From: Actinomycetota bacterium
Lineage (GTDB): Bacteria > Actinomycetota > Actinomycetes > S36-B12 > UBA10799
Assembly (NCBI GenBank): GCA_020637055.1
Contig: JACJWR010000001.1
Coordinates: forward strand, 744,001 to 808,000
Reading direction: 5' to 3'
DNA length: 64,000 nt
Positions within the stretch are counted from its first letter, which is position 1; each line of letters starts with the position of its first letter. Both the position numbers and the translations under genes were made by a program. The notes beneath the pieces were generated by a model. It was not told where the DNA came from and ran no database searches. It saw only the letters and a program-made list of their open reading frames with translations. Below, in pieces: positions 41,969 through 49,652 of the stretch.

Positions 41969-42087
41969 GTCGCCGCCGTCGTGTCACCCCTTGCTCGCCT
42001 GTCCGGGGCCTTCGAGGTGGCCTCCCGGGGCCTCGGCGCGGCGCCTGTTCGCTTGCGCGGTCCTTGAGCATCTGCCACGGTGAGATC

Positions 42088-42513
42088 ATGGCCAGTCGGG
42101 GCGATTCGGCGGATGTGCTGCGCGCGTTGACGGCGACGGTTGGCGCGTGGGGCGCGGCAAACGTTGTGGGTGGGATCGCGTTGGCGATGGCTGGAAAGGG
42201 TCCGGGAGCCTCGGCCTTCGGGCAGCAGTGCGCGGCGTGGGGCGCGGTCAACCTCGCTATCGCCGGTGTGGGTCATTGGCGGTCCCGACACAGCGCGGTG
42301 GCGGCCCCTAGATTGCGCCGGATCCTGCTGGTGAACGCAGCGCTCGACGTGGGCTACCTCGCGGCCGGTGCCGCGCTGATCGCTTCGACATCCGGCCGCG
42401 ACGACACGTCCGCGTCGACGCGTCGAGGTCATGGAACCGCGGTCATCGCCCAGGGTGCGGCTCTGCTGGCGATCGACTCCGGATTCGCCCGCCGGCTCGC
42501 TACGTCCGACTGA
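42088..42513 (+). CDS. Small membrane protein of unknown function
   Basis: A 141-residue protein from the ATG at 42088. It has about four hydrophobic segments, the clearest GAWGAANVVGGIALAMAG (19-36) and ILLVNAALDVGYLAAGAALIA (about 80-100). Two repeated half-motifs, AWGAANVVGG and AWGAVNLAIAG, suggest an internal duplication. I do not recognise the family. It is divergent from the export operon with 119 bases between, so it might be an immunity or accessory membrane protein of the RiPP locus, but that is only context. Confidence 0.6.
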   Translation: MASRGDSADVLRALTATVGAWGAANVVGGIALAMAGKGPGASAFGQQCAAWGAVNLAIAGVGHWRSRHSAVAAPRLRRILLVNAALDVGYLAAGAALIASTSGRDDTSASTRRGHGTAVIAQGAALLAIDSGFARRLATSD

Positions 42514-42590
42514 CCGAGGCGGCTCGCAGGCAAGGGTGTCGGAGGGTTGTGGTCTGCTTCTGTCACGACCACGAGTGACAGGGGGACACC

Positions 42591-43361
42591 ATGTCGTCTG
42601 ACGACAACACCGCACACAACTACCAACCGGGCGATACCGCCAACGGACACATGCTGGGCGCTGACGGGCAGTGGCATCGGCTCTCCGATCTTTCGGAGGC
42701 GGGGGCCGTGCCCGCGGGCAGCGTGGTGCTGCCCAAGCGGACCTTGGCTCTGGTGGCTGCAGGGGTGGTCGGGGCCGGTTTGCTGGGTATGGCGGCGGTG
42801 GCAGCTGCCGTCGGCGGCGGCACCGGGTCAAGCGCGGGGGCATCAGCTTCACCGGTCGCAGTCAGTTCGTCCAAGGCGGCCGCGACAAGTTCGCCCGCTG
42901 CCGGCGGGTCGGCCCGGCCGACGCCGACGAGAACGACAACTCCGACGCCGACCGTCACGCCGACTCCAACTCGAACGACGCCACCGGTGCCGCCAAAGGA
43001 GCACGCCGCGCTTGACGAACGCACCTGGGCGTTGATCGCGAAGGATCCTGACGCCCCCGCAGGCGAGAGCTACCTCGTGTTCGGAGAGGTGACCCAATTC
43101 GACAGCGCCACCGGGACGTCGGCATTCCGCGCCAACGTCGCCGCGGGGAACACCTGCGAGTACGGCTTCTTCGACGGCGACAACACCATTCTCTCGGCCG
43201 GCCCGGGCGTGAACCTGGCGAATGTGGTCGCCGACGACGTCTTCGCCGCCCAAGTGACGGTGCTCGGGTCCTTCAGCTACGACACCACGCTTGGTGGGAA
43301 CACGACCGTGCCGCGGCTGCAAGTCGATTCGATCGAGGTGCAGGGCACCTGCGAGTACTAG
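42591..43361 (+). CDS. Single-pass membrane protein with Thr/Pro-rich stalk
   Basis: A 256-residue protein. The N-terminal cytoplasmic region has GHMLGADGQWHRLSDLSEAG (about 19-38), like the short W-containing tags of actinobacterial membrane proteins. One helix (about 52-76) follows, then a Ser/Ala/Pro/Thr-rich stalk (about 80-135) and an extracytoplasmic beta-rich domain (about 140-256) with two cysteines (in TCEYGF and the final GTCEY) that might form a disulfide. The domain is not recognised; an OB-like fold is possible. The ribosome-binding site is a GGGGG run just upstream. Confidence 0.65.
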   Translation: MSSDDNTAHNYQPGDTANGHMLGADGQWHRLSDLSEAGAVPAGSVVLPKRTLALVAAGVVGAGLLGMAAVAAAVGGGTGSSAGASASPVAVSSSKAAATSSPAAGGSARPTPTRTTTPTPTVTPTPTRTTPPVPPKEHAALDERTWALIAKDPDAPAGESYLVFGEVTQFDSATGTSAFRANVAAGNTCEYGFFDGDNTILSAGPGVNLANVVADDVFAAQVTVLGSFSYDTTLGGNTTVPRLQVDSIEVQGTCEY

Positions 43362-43393
43362 CAGCCCGCCCCGAGGCTGATGGGCGAGGTGGC

Positions 43394-43453
43394 GGTTGTG
43401 GCCGCCCGGGTTGTGGCCGCCCGGGCTGACACCCGGCCGAGCAGGTGTCAGCC
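43394..43453. repeat. Two 15-base tandem repeats plus a 10-base hairpin
   Basis: GGTTGTGGCCGCCCG occurs twice in tandem (43394-43408, 43409-43423), directly followed by GGCTGACACC (43424-43433), a 10-base loop and its exact complement (43444-43453). The hairpin could terminate the preceding gene. It ends 40 bases before the ATG at 43494. Confidence 0.6.
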
Positions 43454-43493
43454 TGGTGTCCGCTGCCCGAACTGCGACCCAAAGGAGCGCTCC

Positions 43494-44246
43494 ATGCTGC
43501 CCACCTCAGTGCAGGCCTTCATCGATGCCGAAATCGCGGCCAACACCACGGACTTCTCCGATCTTCGAGTGGTCTACCTCAACGGCACGCTGAAGCGGTC
43601 ACCCGAACCGAGCAACACCGAGGCCTTGATCGACGTCAGCCGGCGGGTGTTCGACGGTGTTGGCGCACGGGTCGATCTGGTTCGCACCGTCGACCACGTG
43701 ATCCCGCCCGGGGTATACCCGGACATGCGGGAGCACGGCTGGGATCGCGACGATTTCCCCGAGCTCTACCGCTCGCTGATCGAACCGGCCGACATCGTGG
43801 TGCTCGCGACCCCGATCTGGCTCGGCGATCAGTCATCCATGACCCGACTCATCATCGAGCGGCTGTACGGCTGGTCCGGCGATCTCAACGACGCCGGTCA
43901 ATGGTCCTACTACGGGAAGGTCGGGGGAGTCCTGATCACCGGCAATGAGGATGGTGGGAAGCACTGTGCCGCGGCGATGTTGTACGCGCTGTCCCATATC
44001 GGATTCACCATCCCACCCCAGGCGGACTCCTATTGGGTCGGAGAGGCGGGTCCGGGGCCTTCCTACACCGATGACGATCGCGGTGCCTCAAACCACTGGA
44101 CCACCCGCAACACGGTGTTCGCGGCCTGGAACATGCTGCATGCGGCTCGTCGGATCGTCGATGTCGGCGGCATTCCCGCCCACGGCAACGTCGCCACCAA
44201 CTGGGACCTGTCGGATTCCGAGCACCCGAACCCGGAGTACCGCTAG
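43494..44246 (+). CDS. Flavodoxin-fold NAD(P)H-dependent oxidoreductase
   Basis: A 250-residue protein from the ATG at 43494 (AAAGGAG upstream). A flavodoxin-like fold is indicated by LRVVYLNGTLKRSPEPSNTEALID (about 23-46, with the phosphate-binding SPEPSNT loop), IVVLATPIWLGDQSSMTRLIIERLYGW (about 100-126) and GVLITGNEDGGKHCAAAMLYALSHIGFTIPP (about 145-175). These proteins reduce flavins, quinones or nitro compounds with NAD(P)H. The remaining residues are alpha/beta and not diagnostic. The neighbour downstream is a SnoaL-like protein, which may act on the same substrate. Confidence 0.82.
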   Translation: MLPTSVQAFIDAEIAANTTDFSDLRVVYLNGTLKRSPEPSNTEALIDVSRRVFDGVGARVDLVRTVDHVIPPGVYPDMREHGWDRDDFPELYRSLIEPADIVVLATPIWLGDQSSMTRLIIERLYGWSGDLNDAGQWSYYGKVGGVLITGNEDGGKHCAAAMLYALSHIGFTIPPQADSYWVGEAGPGPSYTDDDRGASNHWTTRNTVFAAWNMLHAARRIVDVGGIPAHGNVATNWDLSDSEHPNPEYR

Positions 44247-44311
44247 CGACCGCATGCGGGGAGGATGCCCAACGACAGCAGTCGTCGCGATCAACACACT
44301 GGAGGAACGGC

Positions 44312-44704
44312 ATGGAAGCATTTCGGCAGGCGGTGGAGAATCGCGATCTGCAGGGCATGATCGATTGCCTGGCGCCGGACGTCGTCTTCACGAGCCCCGT
44401 CGCGTTCTCGAGCTATCCCGGCAAGCTCGCGACGTCGCTGATCCTGGAGACCGTGATGGGGGTCTTCACCGACTTCCGCTACGTTCGCCAGATCGACTCC
44501 GAGGATGGCCGGGACCACGCCTTGATCTTCGAGGCGAAGGTCGGGGACCGGCAGTTGACCGGGTGCGACTTCCTGCGGCTGGACGATCAAGGATTGATTT
44601 CGGAGTTCATGGTGATGGTTCGACCGCTGTCCGGGGCGAACGCGCTGGCCGCCGCAATGGGGGAGCGGTGGGCCGAAATTCAGGCCCGCTTGGCCGAAGG
44701 CTAG
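44312..44704 (+). CDS. SnoaL/NTF2-like protein
   Basis: A 130-residue protein with the NTF2-like order: a helix with MEAFRQAVENRDLQGMIDCLAPDVVFTSPVAF, and then the curved sheet strands FTDFRYVRQI, HALIFEAKVG, LTGCDFLRLDDQGLISEFMVMVRPLSGANAL. Such proteins bind small hydrophobic substrates and include polyketide cyclases and isomerases; most are of unknown function. GGAGG lies just before the ATG. It sits 65 bases after the flavin reductase and 66 bases before a VOC protein on the same strand. Confidence 0.78.
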   Translation: MEAFRQAVENRDLQGMIDCLAPDVVFTSPVAFSSYPGKLATSLILETVMGVFTDFRYVRQIDSEDGRDHALIFEAKVGDRQLTGCDFLRLDDQGLISEFMVMVRPLSGANALAAAMGERWAEIQARLAEG

Positions 44705-44770
44705 CCACTACGCTGGCCGCACCCGGCGACGTCGTCGCTGCAGCTCACCCCGCCGAGGAAGGTTCGAATC

Positions 44771-45211
44771 ATGACCGTACTCACGCCCTATCTGAACTTC
44801 CCGGGTACCACCGAGGAGGCGTTCGAGTTCTACGCCGCCGCGCTCGGGGGTCAGATCACCGGTATCGCCCGATTCAGCGAATTCAGCGAAGGCATGCCTC
44901 CGTTGTCCGACGAGGATGCCAACAAGGTGGCGAACATGGGCCTCCGGTTGCCCAACGGCGCAGAGATGATGGGCACCGATGTGTTGCCGGCGTTGGGCCA
45001 GGAGTTCCGTGCCGGCAACAACTTCGCCCTGCACCTCGAGGCGGACAGCCTGGACGAGGCGGAGCGAATCTTCGCCGCGCTCGCCGAGGGCGGCAACCGC
45101 TCCATGGAACCGGCGGCCACCGAGTGGGCGGAGTGGTTCGCCGGCTGCACGGACCGCTACGGCGTGGAGTGGATGGTCAGCTACACCGGTTCGGTGGTCT
45201 TCGGCGGCTGA
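44771..45211 (+). CDS. VOC-superfamily (PhnB-like) protein
   Basis: A 146-residue protein with the PhnB/3-demethylubiquinone-methyltransferase-like form of the vicinal-oxygen-chelate fold: TPYLNFPGTTEEAFEFYAAALGG (about 5-27), ANMGLRLPNGAEMMGTDVLP, FALHLEADSLDEAERIFAALAEGG, and the final GCTDRYGVEWMVSYTG. The VOC metal ligand positions are partly present. Function is not predictable; members include glyoxalase-like and resistance proteins. A CsoR-like operator begins 26 bases after its stop. Confidence 0.85.
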   Translation: MTVLTPYLNFPGTTEEAFEFYAAALGGQITGIARFSEFSEGMPPLSDEDANKVANMGLRLPNGAEMMGTDVLPALGQEFRAGNNFALHLEADSLDEAERIFAALAEGGNRSMEPAATEWAEWFAGCTDRYGVEWMVSYTGSVVFGG

Positions 45212-45237
45212 TCCTGGCGACCCCGGCGCGCGGACCG

Positions 45238-45253
45238 ATACCCCCCAGGGTAT
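45238..45253. promoter_or_regulatory. CsoR-like operator upstream of the Cys-rich small protein
   Basis: ATACCCCCCAGGGTAT is a perfect palindrome in its arms (ATACCC-N4-GGGTAT), of the kind bound by CsoR-family metal or persulfide sensors. It begins 56 bases before the small protein ATG at 45294. A near-identical site lies at 46664. No CsoR gene is visible in the window. Confidence 0.65.
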
Positions 45254-45293
45254 ATTGGCCTAGTTGAGTCGTCGTTCTTGGAGGTCGGACAGT

Positions 45294-45410
45294 ATGTGCA
45301 GCCCAGCAATGTGCGGACGTTGTCAGAAGGTCACCTACACCGGTTGCGGCATGCACGTGGAGATGGTGCTCGCCAGCGTGCCCGCCGAGCGGCGCTGCAC
45401 CTGCCGATAG
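45294..45410 (+). CDS. 38-residue cysteine-rich small protein
   Basis: A small ORF with GGAGG (45280-45284) 9 bases upstream of the ATG. The peptide contains six cysteines: one at residue 2, CGRC at 7-10, one in TGCGMH near 18, and CTC at 35-37. Short proteins with this pattern (CxxC, GCGxH, CxC ends) seem widespread in actinobacteria, from memory, and may bind metal ions such as zinc or copper. The upstream CsoR-like site suggests copper or sulfide-linked control. No catalytic function is visible. Confidence 0.75.
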   Translation: MCSPAMCGRCQKVTYTGCGMHVEMVLASVPAERRCTCR

Positions 45411-45442
45411 GTCGAGCCAGGCGGCCAACCCGAGAGCCGGGT

Positions 45443-45724
45443 TCAGTCGGCGACGTCGTACTCGCGAACGTCGGCGCTGCGGATCTCGGCCGCCGAGAGT
45501 CCACTCGGACCACTGCCCCGGAAAGCTCCGAGGGTGTACCGGGAGGACCATCGCTCGAATACGTTGACCCGGTCCGGCTCGATCGGGTCGGCCGAGAGGT
45601 GGAAGTCCAAACAGCCGCTGGCGGCTCGTGCCATGCGAGCCGTATTGGCCGCCTCGGTCAAGAATCGCGCACGCGCCGCCGGATCGACTCGCAGATGTCC
45701 CGCCACGATGATCACGGCTACCAT
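45443..45724 (-). CDS. Antibiotic-biosynthesis-monooxygenase-fold protein
   Basis: A 93-residue ABM/dimeric alpha-beta barrel protein from the ATG at 45724: VIIVAGHLRVDPAARARFLTEAANTARMARAASGCLDFHLSADPIEPDRVNVFERWSSRYTLGAFRGSG. The order of strand, helix and the NVFERW strand is diagnostic. Relatives degrade heme, oxidise quinols or bind small aromatics; which applies cannot be told. It ends 32 bases from the small Cys-rich protein and starts 23 bases from the end of the deaminase gene upstream. Confidence 0.8.
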   Translation of the reverse strand: MVAVIIVAGHLRVDPAARARFLTEAANTARMARAASGCLDFHLSADPIEPDRVNVFERWSSRYTLGAFRGSGPSGLSAAEIRSADVREYDVAD

Positions 45725-45747
45725 CCTCCCAGGATTGGCAGGTCCAC

Positions 45748-46182
45748 TCAACGCACCTGCCAGACTCCACCCGGCCACACTGCTCGGATCACGCCGGATC
45801 CTGCGATCATCCGACGGCACCCGTCGCAAGGTTCGTGGGTGATGTAGATGGTGGCATGTTCGGCTCGGCTCCGGTCGGCATAGAGCAGGCAGTTCTGCTC
45901 CGCGTGCAGGGCTACGCACGCACCGGATCCGGTGTCGTACGACGACCCCGGAGTCAGGGTCTGCGCGTCGAGCAGTCCGCGCGGACATTCCCCGGCCAGG
46001 CAGGAGGGGCCGCCGGAGGGTGCTCCGTTGTAGCCCGTCGCCACGATTCGGTTGTTCGCCACCAGCACTGCTCCCACGCGACGACGGCGGCAGTCGGCTC
46101 GAGCCGAGACGGCTGCGGCGATGCCGAGAAAGTACTCGTCCCAGGACGGCCGCGAAATATCCACCCGCGGATTCTGGCTCAT
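45748..46182 (-). CDS. dCMP-deaminase-family (ComEB-like) protein
   Basis: A 144-residue cytosolic deaminase from the ATG at 46182. The pattern RPSWDEYFLGIAAAVSARADCRRRRVGAVLV precedes ATGYNGAPSGGPSC, an HAEQNCLLYADRS motif with the catalytic His/Glu, and HEPCDGCRRMIAGSGV supplying two zinc cysteines. Length matches dCMP deaminase. A cysteine-containing insertion between the two motifs (GPSCLAGECPRG) may bind an extra structural zinc, as in related enzymes. It could act in dUMP formation or on another nucleotide. Confidence 0.87.
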   Translation of the reverse strand: MSQNPRVDISRPSWDEYFLGIAAAVSARADCRRRRVGAVLVANNRIVATGYNGAPSGGPSCLAGECPRGLLDAQTLTPGSSYDTGSGACVALHAEQNCLLYADRSRAEHATIYITHEPCDGCRRMIAGSGVIRAVWPGGVWQVR

Positions 46183-46258
46183 GTCCTCGTCAACCGTCAC
46201 ACCGCCCGCTGCGGAACCGCTGAAGGCCGGTGCGAAAGACCCGCCAACTGTGCCTGAC

Positions 46259-46654
46259 TCAGTCGACCGTGGCGTTGGCGGCAGCATCGATCCGGCAGCC
46301 GGATCCGGCTCCCGGCAGCCGGTGCCGCTGCCGGTAGAGGTGTGGCCCGAGGGCGCGCAAAGCCTGCCGGATCCCGGGGGCGAGCATCACACTGCCGAGT
46401 TGGCGGAACGGGGGCCGGGACTGCGCCAGCAGTTCGGCGACAGACTCCGGGCCGACAACGTGGGATCCATCCGCGCGCAGCAGGATCGGACCACGCAGCG
46501 CTTCTTCGGGTTCGATACCGGCGGCTGCCAGATCGATCGACTGGTAGGGGCGCACGTCCGCCGGCGGACGGATCCGGGTGCGGAAGCGTTCGGCCGACCT
46601 GTCGCAGGGTCCGCAATCGCCGTCGTAGAGCCAGGTTGCTCGTGTTGCTACCAT
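46259..46654 (-). CDS. DCC-family (DUF393) thiol-disulfide oxidoreductase-like protein
   Basis: A 131-residue protein from the ATG at 46654. The N-terminal motif WLYDGDCGPCDRSAERF (about 8-24) is the DCC signature; the CGPC resembles a thioredoxin-type redox site. The remainder LLRADGSHVVGPESVAELLAQSRP matches the family's later region. DCC proteins are thought to reduce disulfides, and their partners are unknown. A CsoR-like operator (46664-46679) lies 10 bases upstream of the ATG, overlapping where the promoter should be, so metal or persulfide stress may control it. Confidence 0.82.
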   Translation of the reverse strand: MVATRATWLYDGDCGPCDRSAERFRTRIRPPADVRPYQSIDLAAAGIEPEEALRGPILLRADGSHVVGPESVAELLAQSRPPFRQLGSVMLAPGIRQALRALGPHLYRQRHRLPGAGSGCRIDAAANATVD

Positions 46655-46663
46655 GCGTCCAAT

Positions 46664-46679
46664 ATACCCCCGAGGGTAT
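46664..46679. promoter_or_regulatory. CsoR-like operator upstream of the DCC gene
   Basis: ATACCCCCGAGGGTAT has perfect 6-base arms and is extended by T and A on either side (46663-46680). It differs from the 45238 site only in the two central positions. Given a start codon at 46654, it overlaps the promoter or leader, favouring repression. Confidence 0.65.
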
Positions 46680-46806
46680 AGGTCCGCGAGATTGGATGAG
46701 CCCGGGCCGGTTGCGCCGGAGTTCGGATGCGACGACGATGACCGCATGCGCTCGACGGGATCGCCGCGACCCCGAGGGGGACCGTCAGCCGCGAGGACGG
46801 TGGGGC

Positions 46807-48471
46807 ATGAGTCGCGTCGATGACGAAGATCTGCGGGTGCGCATCTTGGACGCTGCCGCGACGCTGTTCGCCCAGCACGGCTACAGCGGCACCAAGGTTG
46901 GGATGGTGGCGAAGGCCGCCGGCACCACGACCGCCAACGTGCGACGAATCACCGGAGGGCGTTCGCAGCTCTTCGAGCAGGTGATGTCGCAACGGGTCAC
47001 GTCGAGCGTGGCCGAACGTCTCGCCGCCGCAGCCAAGGATCCTGCCGCGGTACCGCCACTCGCGGTTGTCCTCGCCGCGGCGCAGGAACTCTTCACCGCA
47101 CCCGAGAGCAGTTGGGACATTCTGGAGTTGGAGGCGCTCACCCGCGCGCACCTCGATGGGGAGATCCGGGTGATCGAGACCGAGCGGATCGCCACCCGAT
47201 GGGAGAACACTGCTGCACTGATCTCGCAGGTGCGCAATAGCGGTGGCCTCGATGACGATATCTCCGACCGGGCCGTGGCCCACCTGCTCATCGCGCTGTC
47301 CGCCGGCCTCGCTCTGATGGATCCGGTACTGACCGAACGGCCCACGGTGGCCCAGTGGAACGCTCTCATTGCCCGGGTGGGTACCGCTGTCGCGCCGCAG
47401 GAGTTCCTGCTCAACCCGACGCACGAGGCCCATCGCAGGTGGCGGGTGCGGGTGGACGTACCGGATCGCCCCGGTGGAGTGGCTCGCCTCATCCGAGCGC
47501 TGAGCGCCCTGCACGTGTACGCGATCGGCTTCTATGTCATCGGCGCGAAGGAGGGCTACCGCACCGTCGACCTGGCCATCACGGCCCCGAAACGGGTGAG
47601 CAGCGAGGCGATCCGTGCCACTGCTGGCTCGGTGGGCCGAACCGTCTATGTGCGCGACGGGTCGGCCGACGACGCGATCGACCTGCCCACGCGGGTGCTC
47701 GACGGTGCCGCCAACCTGATCAGCGACCCCTCGTGGGCGCCCTTGGCGGCAGCAATCCTGGTGGAGGCCGATGAAGTCACCGTGGTGGGGGCGACCGAGG
47801 GCAGCGATGATCAGCCGGACACGCTGCGGTTGCAGTGGACGGCGAACCAGCACGTCGTCCTGCGACGGGATTGGGCGCCGTTCGCGAGGGCCGAACGATC
47901 TCGGGCCTCCGCATTCCTCAGACTGTCGGCAGCCATCGCCGAGTCACTCGGCGCGGCCACCCCATGGGTGTTCGCCGGTGAGGTGAAAGGTCGGCCGCTC
48001 CGGATTCGATTGGCCCAGCCCGCGGATGCCGACGCCGTCGCCGCGATGCACGACAGGTGCTCCGACCAGAGCAAATATCAGCGCTATTTCACCATCACGG
48101 AATGGCGTGACGTCCAATTGCATCGGCTGGCCGGCGGACACCGTGGCGCCACCCTGGTGGTGCTGGCAGAGGACGACACGATCGTGGGGTTGGGGAACGT
48201 CTTCCCGGATGAACCGGGCGACGGGCGCACGGCCGAGATCGCCATGATCGTCGAGGACGCCCAGCAGGGTCGTGGCATCGGCAAGGTACTCCTCGGGCAG
48301 ATGATCAGCATGGCGCAGTTGCTGGGGTTCTCCGAGATCGTGGCCTCGGTGCTGGCGGACAACAACGGCATGTTGCGACTGCTGGAGAAGTCCGGACTCT
48401 CGTGGTCGGCGACCACCGACAGCGGGGTGCGGACGCTTCGCGCCGAAATCAAACACCGGCCGGTGGTTTGA
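46807..48471 (+). CDS. TetR-ACT-GNAT three-domain fusion protein
   Basis: A 554-residue protein from the ATG at 46807. Residues 6-60 are a TetR-like helix-turn-helix (VRILDAAATLFAQHGYSGTKVGMVAKAAGTTTANVRRITGG), followed by a helical effector region (to about 200). Residues 212-285 form an ACT-like domain, WRVRVDVPDRPGGVARLIRALSALHVYAIGFYVIG, which binds amino acids in other proteins. Residues 399-550 are a GNAT acetyltransferase with MIVEDAQQGRGIGKVLLGQMISMAQLLGFSEIV, close to Pat-type protein acetyltransferases. It may sense an amino acid and acetylate a target while bound to DNA. Each part is seen separately; the combination is unusual. Confidence 0.88.
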   Translation: MSRVDDEDLRVRILDAAATLFAQHGYSGTKVGMVAKAAGTTTANVRRITGGRSQLFEQVMSQRVTSSVAERLAAAAKDPAAVPPLAVVLAAAQELFTAPESSWDILELEALTRAHLDGEIRVIETERIATRWENTAALISQVRNSGGLDDDISDRAVAHLLIALSAGLALMDPVLTERPTVAQWNALIARVGTAVAPQEFLLNPTHEAHRRWRVRVDVPDRPGGVARLIRALSALHVYAIGFYVIGAKEGYRTVDLAITAPKRVSSEAIRATAGSVGRTVYVRDGSADDAIDLPTRVLDGAANLISDPSWAPLAAAILVEADEVTVVGATEGSDDQPDTLRLQWTANQHVVLRRDWAPFARAERSRASAFLRLSAAIAESLGAATPWVFAGEVKGRPLRIRLAQPADADAVAAMHDRCSDQSKYQRYFTITEWRDVQLHRLAGGHRGATLVVLAEDDTIVGLGNVFPDEPGDGRTAEIAMIVEDAQQGRGIGKVLLGQMISMAQLLGFSEIVASVLADNNGMLRLLEKSGLSWSATTDSGVRTLRAEIKHRPVV

Positions 48472-48498
48472 CGGAAGGTCGCGCGGGTTCCCTCGACT

Positions 48499-49524
48499 CT
48501 AGATCGGTGCCGATTCTCCGAGTTCGTCCGGTACCACGGAACGCCCATCCCACCAGCGCAGGATCACCGCCCCCAGCACCACCAATCCCGCGCCGACGAT
48601 GGTGAAGAGTACGCGTTGGGCGGTGAGTTCGATGCTGAGCGAATCGTCGCCGAGGGAGGCGAGCAGCAGCAGCATCGGGGTGAGGAACAGAGTCTGCATG
48701 AAGTACGACCCGCCCATGGCATAGACGACCAGTAGGTACAGGCAGATCGCGGCCACCGCCGCGGCGGCCCAGGTCGGCAGTGTGATTGCTGCGACTAGGG
48801 CCACGGCCGCTCCCAGCAAGGTGCCGAGCAGGCGACCCTTCAGTGTGTCAGCGCGTTCGGCGGGCAACGGCCGGAGCGCGACCACGACGGTCACCGCAAC
48901 CCAGTAGCCGTGGGGAACCGCCTCGGCCAATGCCCAGTACATCGACCCCGCCGCGAGTACACCCACCACCACGGCGTGGTGCAGCGCAATGGTCGCAGCC
49001 ACAGGTCTCGGGTTTGCCTCGAACTTCAGCACCCGGGTGGTGAGTAGCCCGCCCGCGATGCCCACCAGCACCCAACTGGCAGCGCCTGCCCATGGCAGAT
49101 CGATCGGTCCAGGCCCGAAGAGCACCACCAGGATCGGTGCCAGGGACATGATTCCTGCGGAGCGGCGGTTGGCGATGGCCATGATCGCGGAACTCGCAAG
49201 CATCAGCAGTGCCACGGCGCCTGCGTCGTTGCCAGCAGTGGCCGACGCTGCGGCCAACGCTGCGGCCAGGGCGCCGTAGCCGATTGTGACCACGTTCGAC
49301 GCGGTTGACGCCACCGACATCGCGACGCCGAAGGCCAGGCCGAAGGCCATTCCGGCCGACTGTCCAACGAATGCCGTGATGATCGACGAGGGGACCATCA
49401 CGATGATCAGGAGCAGCGCGGCCACTTTGGTCGTTCCGGGGAGTGGTCGGGCGAACACCAAGTTGCGACCTCCAGCGGTGGGCGTGTGGCCATGCGGCCT
49501 GCTCGAACGGTAGTCCTCGGCCAC
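48499..49524 (-). CDS. FUSC-like membrane protein
   Basis: About 341 residues from the GTG at 49524; starts at 49563 and 49458 are also possible. Ten or so hydrophobic helices, in two sets, flank a cytoplasmic region. The second set, ALHHAVVVGVLAAGSMYWALAEAVPHGYWVAVTVVVALRP (about residues 180-220) and TLKGRLLGTLLGAAVALVAAI, has the FUSC/aromatic-acid-exporter pattern (YW-VTV-RP, TLKGRLLGT). Family members export aromatic acids or fusaric acid; here the cargo is unknown. It is convergent with the TetR-ACT-GNAT gene, 28 bases away. Confidence 0.77.
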   Translation of the reverse strand: MAEDYRSSRPHGHTPTAGGRNLVFARPLPGTTKVAALLLIIVMVPSSIITAFVGQSAGMAFGLAFGVAMSVASTASNVVTIGYGALAAALAAASATAGNDAGAVALLMLASSAIMAIANRRSAGIMSLAPILVVLFGPGPIDLPWAGAASWVLVGIAGGLLTTRVLKFEANPRPVAATIALHHAVVVGVLAAGSMYWALAEAVPHGYWVAVTVVVALRPLPAERADTLKGRLLGTLLGAAVALVAAITLPTWAAAAVAAICLYLLVVYAMGGSYFMQTLFLTPMLLLLASLGDDSLSIELTAQRVLFTIVGAGLVVLGAVILRWWDGRSVVPDELGESAPI

Positions 49525-49652
49525 TACCCTCCAGGGTCTCCACCGGTTCCATGTCACCCCCACCGGGTGACTTTGCCGAAGCGGACGGCGCGACTCTGGT
49601 TAGCGTCGTCGATGCCCGACCCAGTCACCGTCACCAGTCTTGGAGGGTATGG

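Noticed and set aside
42514..42590. TGTCAC/GTGACA inverted repeat before the gene at 42591
   Set aside because: Six-base arms are short enough to occur by chance and overlap the ribosome-binding region without further support.
45443..46747. Longer starts for the ABM, deaminase and DCC genes
   Set aside because: The extra N-terminal residues are Arg/Pro-rich without family match, and the shorter starts fit family length and operator position.
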